Assembly: GCA_030180075.1 (NCBI GenBank) | Contig: JASNJN010000265.1 | Location: 1 to 30,894 of the forward strand | DNA: 30,894 nt | Direction: 5' to 3' | Origin: Mikrocytos mackini | Taxonomy: Eukaryota; Endomyxa; Ascetosporea; Mikrocytida; Mikrocytiidae | Shown here: piece after piece, positions 19,096 to 27,842 of the stretch | How positions within the stretch are numbered: the stretch's first letter is position 1 | Layout of the letters: each line of letters starts with the position of its first letter | Program-made: the position numbers and the translations under genes | The notes under the pieces: generated by a model | Told to the model about the DNA's origin: nothing | The model's database searches: none | What the model saw: only the letters and a program-made list of their open reading frames with translations

Positions 19096-19306
19096 AAAGA
19101 AAACAGCAAAAAAATTTTGATAAGATATATTTATTTTGAAATTTGAAAATATTTTTAAAGATTGTAAACTAGATCGTTTGTCCCTATAGATAGGTTAGAA
19201 AAAGAAAACAGCAAAAAAATTTTGATAAGATATATTTATTTTGAAATTTGAAAATATTTTTATTTCTAACCTATCTATAGGGACAAACGATCTAGTTTAC
19301 AATCTT
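19096..19306. repeat. Direct repeat plus inverted spacer (R-S-R-S')
   Basis: A perfect 62-bp direct repeat lies at 19096-19157 and 19201-19262. The 43-bp spacer between the two copies (19158-19200, 44 bp counting the next base) reappears as a perfect reverse complement at 19263-19306. The order is therefore R, S, R, S-inverted. This is the signature of serial template switching or a fold-back duplication, or of a mis-assembly. Non-coding. Confidence 0.9.
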
Positions 19307-20066
19307 TTGCCTAGAAATTCGCATTATATAAGTCGATTTCTAGTTCACACAAAGTATGAGTTTATATGACGACTAAGTTTTATAAAAGGTCATTACTAGA
19401 GCAGACAGAAAATATACCTCGAAAAATGAATAATATACCTATTTAAAAGTTACCTCCCCCACTGTAAGTTTTTTAAAATTTTGTAGTAAAATACCGAAAT
19501 TTACCTATAAATTTAAAACTAAGGTTTAAGTTTTATACATAAATCAATATGAATGGAATACCAACCAGTCTTTTGAATACTCATTGGGTAGATTGATCAA
19601 CTTTTATCCTTTTGTGTTTAATTTAATATACACCCCATGATACGCGTTTTGTTTAATATCGAAGGGGTATAGGATTCAACTTAAATAGTCAAGTTTATGA
19701 ATTTGATGATTGGGATTAAAACAGCATAGAATTTTTGAATTAATTATACATACTATGGCTATTTTAACTTATTTAGGAAATTTAAAAATTAGTGGTTATA
19801 TTATTTTAAACCTAATTTGAATATTACAAAAGGTATTGCAAAACATTGAAAGGAGACTTTAATCTTTTAATACCGAGAATAAAAGACAACAGAATTTTAA
19901 TGGAAATTTTTGTATTTCTTTTATCCTTTATTTATATATCTATGATTTATTTATGATATAAAAATAACAATATATTTGCTATAAAAATTTAAATATTAAT
20001 TTACACAGAACATATAATCAATCGTGGAATTATAAATAACTAATAAACTATTATAAATATAACATC

Positions 20067-20313
20067 TATTTAGAAGGTAAGGGTATATATGTTAGACACA
20101 CCCAATGGTCTGGATTTTCTCAGTATTGGTGCGGTTAAATCTCGTTATCTACTTAAAAAGTTACCTTTCAGAATATTTTTGACAAAAATATACATTTATA
20201 TACTTGTGTGTAACGGCATTAAGCATTATGAGATGATTTTTTGACTAATTGCGCGTATAATCTAGCTCATTATAAATTTTTAGCAAAATATACCAAAGTT
20301 ACATTTGTTCGCC
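20067..20313. other. AT-rich spacer
   Basis: Between the left inverted arm and the MULE domain ORF. Nothing recognised. Confidence 0.4.
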
Positions 20314-21021
20314 CTAATTATAATTTAACTTTTTAAATAAATCCTGTGAATGACTGTTTACAACACGTCTTATATTTATTTTTTCATCTTTATAATGTTT
20401 TAGACTATTTAAAAGTTCATCACTTATCTTCTTTTTCTTATAAGTGATATCCGCGTGTCCTTCATGATCTGTAATTTCGGTAACCAATAGTCTTCTATTT
20501 TTATATTTTAGATGAATTTTAAAACAGCACCCTATTTTCTTTTTGTATTTAACTTTTGAAATGGGAATAGTTGTTCTGGAGAGAATAGTTTTATCATTAC
20601 TATTCTGAATATGTGCGTTTTCTAATAAAGCACCATTATTGTCCTTATTGATTGTTTGACTTAAAGTTGGAGAAGCTTTTTCTTTGCCTAATTCACAGCC
20701 AAAGATTATTTCATAGTATTTCAGTGGCCTAATAAATGAAAAGATGGTATTTAGTGATTTGTTGCCCTTTATAGCAGTTTCCATCAGCTTTGAATCAGTT
20801 ATCCTAATTCCAGTGAAAGTAGAAGCTTTGTATTGATTCCAAAGTTCGTAGAATGCTTCGAATGTGGTAAACTCCTGTCCAACAGACAAGAAATCCTCTA
20901 TTTTAGTTGTGTGTGTACTTTCAAGGCTTTTCTCTTCTTCTGTCTCTTTGGAATCATACTTTAAAGACGCAGTATCATTGAACGCGTCTATATATGTTGG
21001 GGAATTGTTGTATTCTACCAT
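20314..21021 (-). CDS. MULE/ZSWIM3-like N-terminal DNA-binding domain protein, truncated
   Basis: A 235-residue frame that starts at a good ATG (21019-21021) and ends at TAA. An acidic leader of about 45 residues precedes VGQEFTTFEAFYELWNQYK (about residues 47-65). YYEIIFGCELGKEK, KKIGCCFKIHLKYKNRRLLV and TEITDHEGHAD follow. This order of an F-x-F-x-x-F helix, CxxGK, GC and HxxH-like residues is that of the zinc-binding N-terminal domain of the ZSWIM1/3 group of MULE-derived proteins. No DDE core or SWIM finger follows; the inverted arm begins about 250 bp beyond the stop. It is therefore a transposase fragment, or possibly a free-standing DNA-binding protein. Its sequence is unlike MULE-1 and MULE-2. 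Confidence 0.65.
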   Translation of the reverse strand: MVEYNNSPTYIDAFNDTASLKYDSKETEEEKSLESTHTTKIEDFLSVGQEFTTFEAFYELWNQYKASTFTGIRITDSKLMETAIKGNKSLNTIFSFIRPLKYYEIIFGCELGKEKASPTLSQTINKDNNGALLENAHIQNSNDKTILSRTTIPISKVKYKKKIGCCFKIHLKYKNRRLLVTEITDHEGHADITYKKKKISDELLNSLKHYKDEKINIRRVVNSHSQDLFKKLNYN

Positions 21022-22063
21022 GGAAGCGGATTGATCGAGTATTTCTATAATTGAGTTGTTTAAAATTTAAAATTTATTTTTTTAAAAATACAAATACCAT
21101 TGAATACACAGCCCAGTACATCCCTAAAACCCCCTTGCCTGTCTTATATGTTACCAGACTAATGTCTACAGATTAGATTCCAGTTCTGGCTTGGTTAATA
21201 ATTCAATATACATTATATTAAAAAAGTGATTATTTCTTACAACAGGTAATTATACAAGAGATTGCCCAGGGTTATAATACCTAACAAATAACAATACACT
21301 TGCTATGCCCTTAATAATGGACGAAAACAACAAAAAATAAGAAAATCTTCCGTTCGTTTTTATTAAATCAAAATATATATATATATTCTAACATGTATTT
21401 ACTTATTTTTATTTCGTCTGTCAAATCAATATAAGCCAGCTATTTATTATATGACTCAATTATGAATATCTTCTAATATTTTTGTATCTTTCCAACAATA
21501 TCATACAAATAACATATCAACGAACCTGTAATCTTATATAAACAACAATTTTGTTATATCATTTTCATGTTCTAGCGTATATTTATCTGTTTTTCACATT
21601 ATTTCTTTATAAAACTGTTTCAAGTATATCTTGCGTAAATTATAATGTTAATTGCCTATCATTATCTTTGCTTTTTGTGCTGGGTTTGTTGCAGCTTCTC
21701 TATTGGGGTGTTATTTACTTTGTTGAGGATTTTGAGCGTAAAACAAGTATAGATAGCGACACTATTTCTCGTTAAAGTGTCTGTCAAGTGTATGTATATA
21801 ATGGGATTGTCTGTGATATAATTTCGAGCAAGATTCTCTAGTGTCATTAAGATGTGTAATGTTTTAAAAAGTTAATATTTATTAGAGAACATTCCATAAA
21901 CGTTTAAATAGAGCAAACGGCTCATTTTTGATTAAAAAGTTTTATCTGATATTTCTCGTATGCCCAATCAGTTTTTCTTTAAATACAGTAGTATTAACTA
22001 AACAACCTCACGTACATTAAAACGTGTCTTTGTCATTGTGTTTTATTTTAGAATTTTAAACAT
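21022..22063. other. Spacer between MULE fragment and hAT gene
   Basis: AT-rich throughout, with an (AT)n run at about 21368-21385. No supported gene; the 74-codon and 61-codon frames overlap each other on opposite strands and look like chance. The 5' end of the hAT element should lie here but no terminal repeat was found. Confidence 0.4.
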
Positions 22064-22422
22064 ATGTCAAGAGTACCGGAAACCGACAAAGACAAGAGAG
22101 AAAAGTATGTGAGACTTTATAGAAACGAGTTCTATGAAACTAAAACCATGCTCTTATGGTGTAGATGCTGTGATACTAGAGTAAACTACAGTAAAAAATC
22201 ATTCGTATAACAACATCGAAACACCAACAAACATATAAGGCGACAAGAACTTGTCGTTAATACACCTACTCCTATGGACGCAGCAACAGATGAACATTTT
22301 AAAGAAGACTTGATCAAAGCTTTCTTAAAGAGTGACATTGCTCTACATAAACTGCGAAACAACAGCATTAAGGAATTTTCGCGAAGTATGGCCTCTCTTT
22401 ACCAAGCCAAACACATGCTTGT
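22064..22422 (+). pseudogene. hAT transposase, N-terminal part with BED-type finger
   Basis: This reads from the ATG at 22064-22066. A BED-like zinc finger is visible: WCRCCDTRVNYSKK, then QHRNTNKH, giving CxxC and H-x5-H. The frame is broken between the two pairs by a TAA at 22208-22210. A helical segment follows (ATDEHFKEDLIKAFLKSDIA, LHKLRNNSIKEF), typical of hAT proteins after the BED finger. MITE-F interrupts the gene at 22423, and the downstream part resumes in a frame one base off, so a second break lies near the insertion. This copy cannot make a full transposase. Confidence 0.72.
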
Positions 22423-22821
22423 TAGTGTTCGCAAAACGGTTAACCGAAAAATCCGGATAACGGATATTTTTATAGCAAACGGTTCCCGGTTTTTGTAATA
22501 TCAAGATTTCCTTTATAAAGCGGTTAACCGAAAGATTTCGAATATCGAATAGTTCAAGAAAAACAGATATCGTTTCAATATCACCCAGATGAATATTTTT
22601 ATTTATAGAAAATTTTATAGAAAATTTTTTGTTTTGATATATATTAAGTCGATATTTCTATTTCTAAATAACCAAAAGTAGTTTTGGGTAATATTTATGT
22701 CTTATTTGACAGATAAACAAGATGTAATTATTTATATCTGACCAATTCGAATAGTTCCGGTATCCGACGCAAAAATATTCGATACCGGATATGTGATAGA
22801 AACGGTTAATTGCGAACTCTA
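22423..22821. mobile_element. MITE-F (hAT-type, 399 bp) inside the hAT gene
   Basis: The ends TAGTGTTCGCAAAACGG and, read from the right, TAGAGTTCGCAATTAACC form the inverted repeat. The exact 8-bp duplication ATGCTTGT lies at 22415-22422 and 22822-22829. Inside are repeated ATTCGAATA/TATCCGGATA-like motifs. Non-coding. Relatives are at 16481 and 18914. Confidence 0.9.
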
Positions 22822-22829
22822 ATGCTTGT

Positions 22830-23846
22830 AAACAGGTCAAAGAATTTTCAGATCAAATAAAAGAAAAGGTGGTAAGTAAAGTAGCTGGTAAATACATTTT
22901 TCTTATCATAGATGAATCTAACATAAGAAGTAAATATTTTGTCAATATACTTATAGGCAACATAAAAGAGCCAAACAAGAGTTACCTTATAGATTGTGAT
23001 GTTCGTCATATACCGGTTAATTCCGAATATATAATACGAACAATTGACAATATAGTTATAAAAAACAACATTCCCCGAGAGAATTTATGTTTAATACTTA
23101 GCGATGCAGCAAGTTACATGATCAAAGCAGCCGACTTCCTGAGCGTATTATTTCCGAATTTATTTCATACAACATGCCTCAGCCATTTAATTAATAATTG
23201 CTGTTTAAAGATAAAGGATCATTTTAATGCAACTAACAAGTTGATTGCATCAATGAAGAACCTGGTTACAAAAAATGTAAAAAGACGCTCACTTTTCAGA
23301 CACATTGGAATGCCACCAATACCCATTGTAACCAGGTGGAGTAGTTGGTTAACAGCAGCAAATTTTTATTATGAGAAATTTTCCGAAATAAAATCAATCA
23401 TCGACATCATTGAGGGGTCCGGTAAAATTGTTGAAAGTGTGAAATTAGCCTGCAATCAGGAAAATATTCAAGAAGAACTTATAAAAATACATGGATATTA
23501 TAGAGTTCTTTATCCCGTTGCTGCAATGTTAGAAGAAAAGAAACTTAATATAACAGACGGCTATAATGTTTTATCCAATATTAGGTTTGAAAATGATGAA
23601 GTTGAAATAAAAAGATATATAGAGAAACGTTTAACAAATAATGGGATACACAAAATAGTAAATTGGAGAATTTATAAGCCTGATATAAATTTAGAAATTA
23701 TTGAAAGCTTATTGATATGTCAGTGTACATCTGTTGACGTAGAAAGAAGTTTTAGTTTATTAAATAATTTATTAAGAGACAATAGAGAGTTTGCTGATGA
23801 AAATATAGTACATTATATGATGAATTATTACAATAAGGACATATAA
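22830..23846 (+). CDS. hAT transposase, catalytic and dimerisation parts
   Basis: An open frame of about 338 codons. The first in-frame GTG at 22869 is not a true start, because sequence upstream (VKEFSDQIKEK) belongs to the protein. Counting from 22869: D15 in FLIIDESN, D79 in LCLILSDAASYMIKA, C103/H106 in TTCLSHLINN, R156-W157 in VTRWSSWL. The C-terminal hATC dimerisation motif has E292 (CTSVDVERSFSLLNNLL). All hallmark residues of the RNase H-like hAT core are present. It is shorter than most hAT proteins (usually 500-700 residues) even with the upstream part, so the insertion domain is small. TAA stop at 23844-23846. Confidence 0.88.
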   Translation, partial: KQVKEFSDQIKEKVVSKVAGKYIFLIIDESNIRSKYFVNILIGNIKEPNKSYLIDCDVRHIPVNSEYIIRTIDNIVIKNNIPRENLCLILSDAASYMIKAADFLSVLFPNLFHTTCLSHLINNCCLKIKDHFNATNKLIASMKNLVTKNVKRRSLFRHIGMPPIPIVTRWSSWLTAANFYYEKFSEIKSIIDIIEGSGKIVESVKLACNQENIQEELIKIHGYYRVLYPVAAMLEEKKLNITDGYNVLSNIRFENDEVEIKRYIEKRLTNNGIHKIVNWRIYKPDINLEIIESLLICQCTSVDVERSFSLLNNLLRDNREFADENIVHYMMNYYNKDI

Positions 23847-24075
23847 ATAATTAAAATGAAAAATATATTAATGGAATTGTTTATAGTTTTAGAATATGTT
23901 ATTGTATAATATTTTATATGTTTTTGCATCGTTATATATTAGAAACTAAATATTTTGTTTTTTAAAGGGGAATATTTTCGGATTGTGAAAATTATAGGAG
24001 AAAGTTTTTAAAAGTGTTTTTTGTGTTATTTATTTGGAGATTTTAATTATTTCATAAGGACTATTTCTCCTAAAT
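23847..24075. other. AT-rich 3' flank of the hAT gene
   Basis: Nothing recognised; the hAT element's 3' terminal repeat was not found. Confidence 0.4.
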
Positions 24076-24079
24076 TTTT

Positions 24080-24198
24080 ATGGGTGCCCATACAAACAAG
24101 AATGCACGTGGCCTATAAATGCTTATAATATGTTAAAAATGGATTTTGTAGAAGCCTTTTATAGGTTTTTTAGTGCGCTTATTTAGGTTGCCCTAATG
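24080..24198. mobile_element. Possible short MITE-G
   Basis: GGGTGCCCATACAAACAAG on the left and, read from the right, TTAGGGCAACCTAAATAAG make a rough inverted pair around about 120 bp. The right end resembles the element end at 16713. No clear target duplication. Confidence 0.35.
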
Positions 24199-24242
24199 AT
24201 TTCCCAAGTTCATGTAACAAACAAGCTTTATCTTCATTTAAA

Positions 24243-24772
24243 ACCATAGATGGGCATTTTTTAGCCAGTCATTCGCTAAAAAGTTTTCGAGGTTAAAAAG
24301 TTTTTTGGCAAAATGGAGGATCTACTAATTTCCATTTTTGGCAAATCGGCGATTTCGTCAAAAAATAAAATTTGCGAAAAACTATTTTTGCCAGTCAATT
24401 GATCTTTGAATGAAAAATCGTGTTTTTAGAAGTGATAACTTCAAAGAGTAAAAACACCATTTTTGTTTAACAACACCTTTAACAACACCTTTAACAAGAT
24501 CTGGTTAGTGCATTAGTACCTATTTCCTAAACGTTTTACATAAATTAAGTTTTGAAAACTTTTGCGAAAAAAAAGGATTGACTAATTTTAGGGTAAAAAA
24601 CTCCTAAAAAGACTAGAAAGACTAGAAACANGGNNTCTTTTTTAAGGAATTTTTTGGACCCCATTATCAATTTCGGTTTTTGGCAAATGATTAAAAAGAC
24701 TAAAAAATTTGTTAAAAAGTGGATTACATTGACTAATTAGTCAATATTGACTGGCAAATGCCCATCTATGGT
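24243..24772. mobile_element. MITE-E (530 bp)
   Basis: Nearly perfect inverted ends: ACCATAGATGGGCATTT on the left, and the same read inwards from 24772, followed on both sides by CCAGTCA. The interior is AT-rich with repeated TTTTTGGCAAA and AAAAAGACTA motifs and three N's near 24631-24635. It sits at the inner edge of the right inverted arm. The target duplication is unclear (ATTTAAAA against ATTTACTG). Confidence 0.75.
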
Positions 24773-25226
24773 ATTTACTGTATATTTATAATAGTTTGGT
24801 AGTTATTTATTATTCCTCGACGGATTATATGTTCTGTGTAACTTAATATTTAAATTTTTATAACAAATATATTGTTATTGTTCTCATATAAATTAATCAT
24901 GGATATATCAATAAAGAATTGAAAATTTATTTACCTAAGATTCTATTATAATGTGATTGTCTCTATTTCTGGTATGAAAGGATTAAAGATCTTCTTTCAG
25001 TGTTTCGCGATACATTTTGAAATATTAAAATTAGATGGAAAATAATATATCAATTAATTCTTGAAATTTCCGACAAAAAGTTAAAATAAGCATAAAATAT
25101 AAAAATAATTCAAAAATTTTGTGTCATTTTAAATCCAGTCATCAAATTCGTAGCCCTGGGCATTTAAGTTGAATCCTTTATCTTCCTTTAATATTGAACA
25201 AAACGGTATCATGGGGTGTGTATTAA

Positions 25227-25669
25227 CCCTTTAAGGACGACGATGTACATATTTGTACACAGCCATCTTTCCGTGAGAGACGAAATTGTCAATATATGTA
25301 CAATGGAAAATTTTCGTTGAAGAGGAAATTGTACATATATACACACACGAATTTACACAATGAAGCCGGCGTTGTAATTATTTGTACAACTAATAATTAA
25401 ATAGTTTGATAATTAAAATTCGTTTATGAAAAAGTAGCTTACTCCATAGAAAATTATTTAGCCTAAATCTAATTCCGATTTAATTTCCTAAAAGTTTAGA
25501 TAAATTATTCATTTTGTTAAAATTTAAAAATGTCAAAACATAAAACTATAATGTGTGTCAAAAAATAAATATACCAAATGTTAGATTATTCATACAATCA
25601 ATATGATGGACGTATCTGCTGTGTTTTGTTTACTTGTTAAATGGCTGGATAGTCGTCGTCCTTAAAGGG
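25227..25669. mobile_element. piggyBac-type MITE (443 bp)
   Basis: A perfect 17-bp inverted repeat CCCTTTAAGGACGACGA starts directly inside TTAA at 25223-25226 and 25670-25673. TTAA targets and CCC-starting ends are piggyBac hallmarks. The matching position of the left inverted arm (about 19619-19635) has no insertion, so the empty site is preserved. The left half holds several TGTACA-centred repeats (TTGTACATAT and variants). Non-coding. Confidence 0.88.
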
Positions 25670-25906
25670 TTAAAATAAACACAAAATGATCAAACTTGAT
25701 CCTTCTACCCAATGAGTATTCAAAAGACTGGTTGCTATATCCTCCAGATTGATTTATGTAGAAAGCTTAAATCGAAGTTGAAATCTATAGGTAAAATTCG
25801 GTAATTTAATACAAAATATTAAAAAACTTACAGTGGGCGAGGTAACTTTTAAATAGGTATATTATTTATTTTTCAAGGTATATTTTCTGTCTGCTCTAAT
25901 AATAAC

Positions 25907-27110
25907 TAACATATTTTCCAGACAAACCCAGGGGCTACAATTTACGTGCATTGAAACATGCCGTGGTATAATCTATTAGTTTTAAACTAATCGCAACCAC
26001 TAATCACAACAAAAAAATTAAATTTATAATTCGTTTGAAAATTTGATATGCATATTAAAAAATCAATTATTGAAATTTAAAAATTTTTGAACATTTAGGT
26101 GACAAATCAAAGTCCAAGAGAGCTTCTTCTAATACAGGTTATTCAACAGCTCAAATAACCAACTGAGAAAATGATTAAGTGAGACAACCGACACGATATT
26201 CTTCGTAGAGTAAATTGGTGTAATGAGCACAGGGTTGATCTTCATTAACCCAACCAATTAACAAAACCAGCTCTACAAAACTAAGTATAAAGCAGTAATA
26301 AATAGAAAACCGAACAAAAGTAACATGGAGCCTTTATATTGCCAGAAACCATCTCAACTAACATCTGCTTGAACTCAAACAAAGGAGATTGGTATATTTT
26401 CTAAACAAGGCCGTTCATACTTCTGAGTAGGTGCTTAAAACTCTGGTTTATATGATTAAGCTTAGAAACTACATCAATAATTTGTATCTGGAGAATTCAT
26501 TATAACTACACCTGACTTACAATATCAACAATTTGTCTAGATTTAAGAGATAAATGGCCTTAATAGAGAAGGAAATTTACCAAAAGTTTATTATTGGATC
26601 GCTATAAATAAAGAAAATAGCATATGCGTTCAACTATATAAACGTACAAGTCAATCAAACTGGGAAATTCTAAAGAATATAGTTAAAACAACGATGTAAG
26701 CCTAAATCCAGGTAAAGGGATAAATAAAGAAGCAATTAAACAAGATAAACCATATAGATGATATTCAATATTAACCATGATGGAATATAAAAGAATAAAT
26801 AGACATTTAGTATCACAGGAATTATACCCATTAACTAAGTTTGTAATAAAGATTGTAACATTATAATATATAAACAGAGCGAAGGGTTTGTAACAACACA
26901 TTCGTCGAAGAAGTTTTATACAAAGATAAATAAAGGAGATAAGTTATTGTTTTGAAATAAATATATTTTATCATATTATTTGGGTTTTTGAAAAATTCAT
27001 TGGTTATTTTGATAGAAATATAACAAGAGTTTAAATACCCATTGCCCGGGTAATAGGAAATTCAATTTTGGGAAAAGGAAGGGAAAATAAATTCAAACAA
27101 ATTTTAATAT
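25907..27110. other. AT-rich region without recognised genes
   Basis: About 1.2 kb. I read both strands and found no coding stretch I can support; the 72-codon minus-strand frame at 26683-26901 has no features. No terminal repeats were found. Confidence 0.4.
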
Positions 27111-27204
27111 AGCTCTAATTAAATAATCCTATATATTTGCGCAATATTTGATAAATTATCAGTGTATACTTGCTAAAAACTTTAATTATTTTATTATAAA
27201 ATTT

Positions 27205-27330
27205 AAAACTTGTAGCCACATTTTTTTGTGGGAGACTAGAACAATTTGTGGATATCCGGATTTTTTGTGGGCGATTGGAAAAACTCGTGGCTATTTGGAT
27301 TTTTGTGGCTATCTGGAATTCAGCCGGGAT
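27205..27330. repeat. Degenerate tandem repeat, TTTTGTGG units
   Basis: About four loose units of 25-30 bp, each centred on TTTTGTGG or TCGTGG followed by a CTATNTGGA-like tract (near 27227, 27264, 27284 and 27301). The overlapping ORFs on both strands are products of this repeat. Confidence 0.5.
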
Positions 27331-27351
27331 TATATTACAAAACAAAGGTAG

Positions 27352-27650
27352 ATAAAATTGTAATAATATACAATATATAGGAGATGAAGAAGAATCTACA
27401 TAATTTAATTGAAATTTAAGAAATTATTTCGATCATAAAATAATTATAAATATTATAACAAAGTATAGTACCTAAATTACAGTAAACATTGATGGATTGG
27501 TCGTTTTGTAGCTTTAGTCGCTCCAAGTTTGGTCGGTTTTTATGGGTTATTATCAAGTTCATTAAAAAATATTTCCTTGATTATCATATAATATATTTCA
27601 AAAAAGTATATATGTATTTTAAAACATTGAAATAGCATCCTACATAGTGA
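27352..27650. other. AT-rich spacer
   Basis: Nothing recognised. Confidence 0.45.
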
Positions 27651-27657
27651 TAACTAG

Positions 27658-27842
27658 GGCTCCCAGAAATTGCTTTTATATTTATATAGGAAATTGCCAT
27701 AAAAACATGCATTATTTGTGCAAAATTGCCTCTAAAACGATGAAAATCCATCCATTTTATTATAAAATTTGGAAAATTCCTTCCAAAATAACTTGAAATG
27801 ACAAAATAATTCTGATTATGTATTAATAACGATATTAAATAA
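27658..27842. mobile_element. Possible MITE left end next to LINE-1B
   Basis: TAGGGCTCCCAGAAATTGC at about 27656 has the form of the hAT-type MITE ends seen elsewhere in the window. No matching right end was found before LINE-1B begins, so the element may be cut by the LINE. Confidence 0.3.

Larger units (their letters stand above)
19397..25898. mobile_element. 6.5-kb composite bounded by ~680-bp inverted arms
   Basis: The sequence from 19397 to about 20066 is matched in reverse complement by 24773-25898 once the 443-bp piggyBac MITE and its duplicated TTAA are set aside. Similarity, by eye roughly 80%, runs along the whole arm. Both outer ends read TAGAGCAGACAGAAAATATACC inwards. The adjacent octamers GTCATTAC and ATAATAAC agree at five of eight positions, compatible with an old 8-bp duplication. 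Enclosed are a MULE N-terminal domain (minus strand), a hAT transposase (plus strand) and MITEs. It may be one old transposon with unusually long TIRs that later caught other insertions, or two inverted copies of a ~680-bp repeat. Confidence 0.65.

Noticed and set aside
22186-22368. 60-codon minus-strand ORF
   Set aside because: Antisense to the hAT N-terminal part, which has a recognisable BED-like finger.
26100-26950. Possible decayed coding region
   Set aside because: No frame gave recognisable motifs on either strand.
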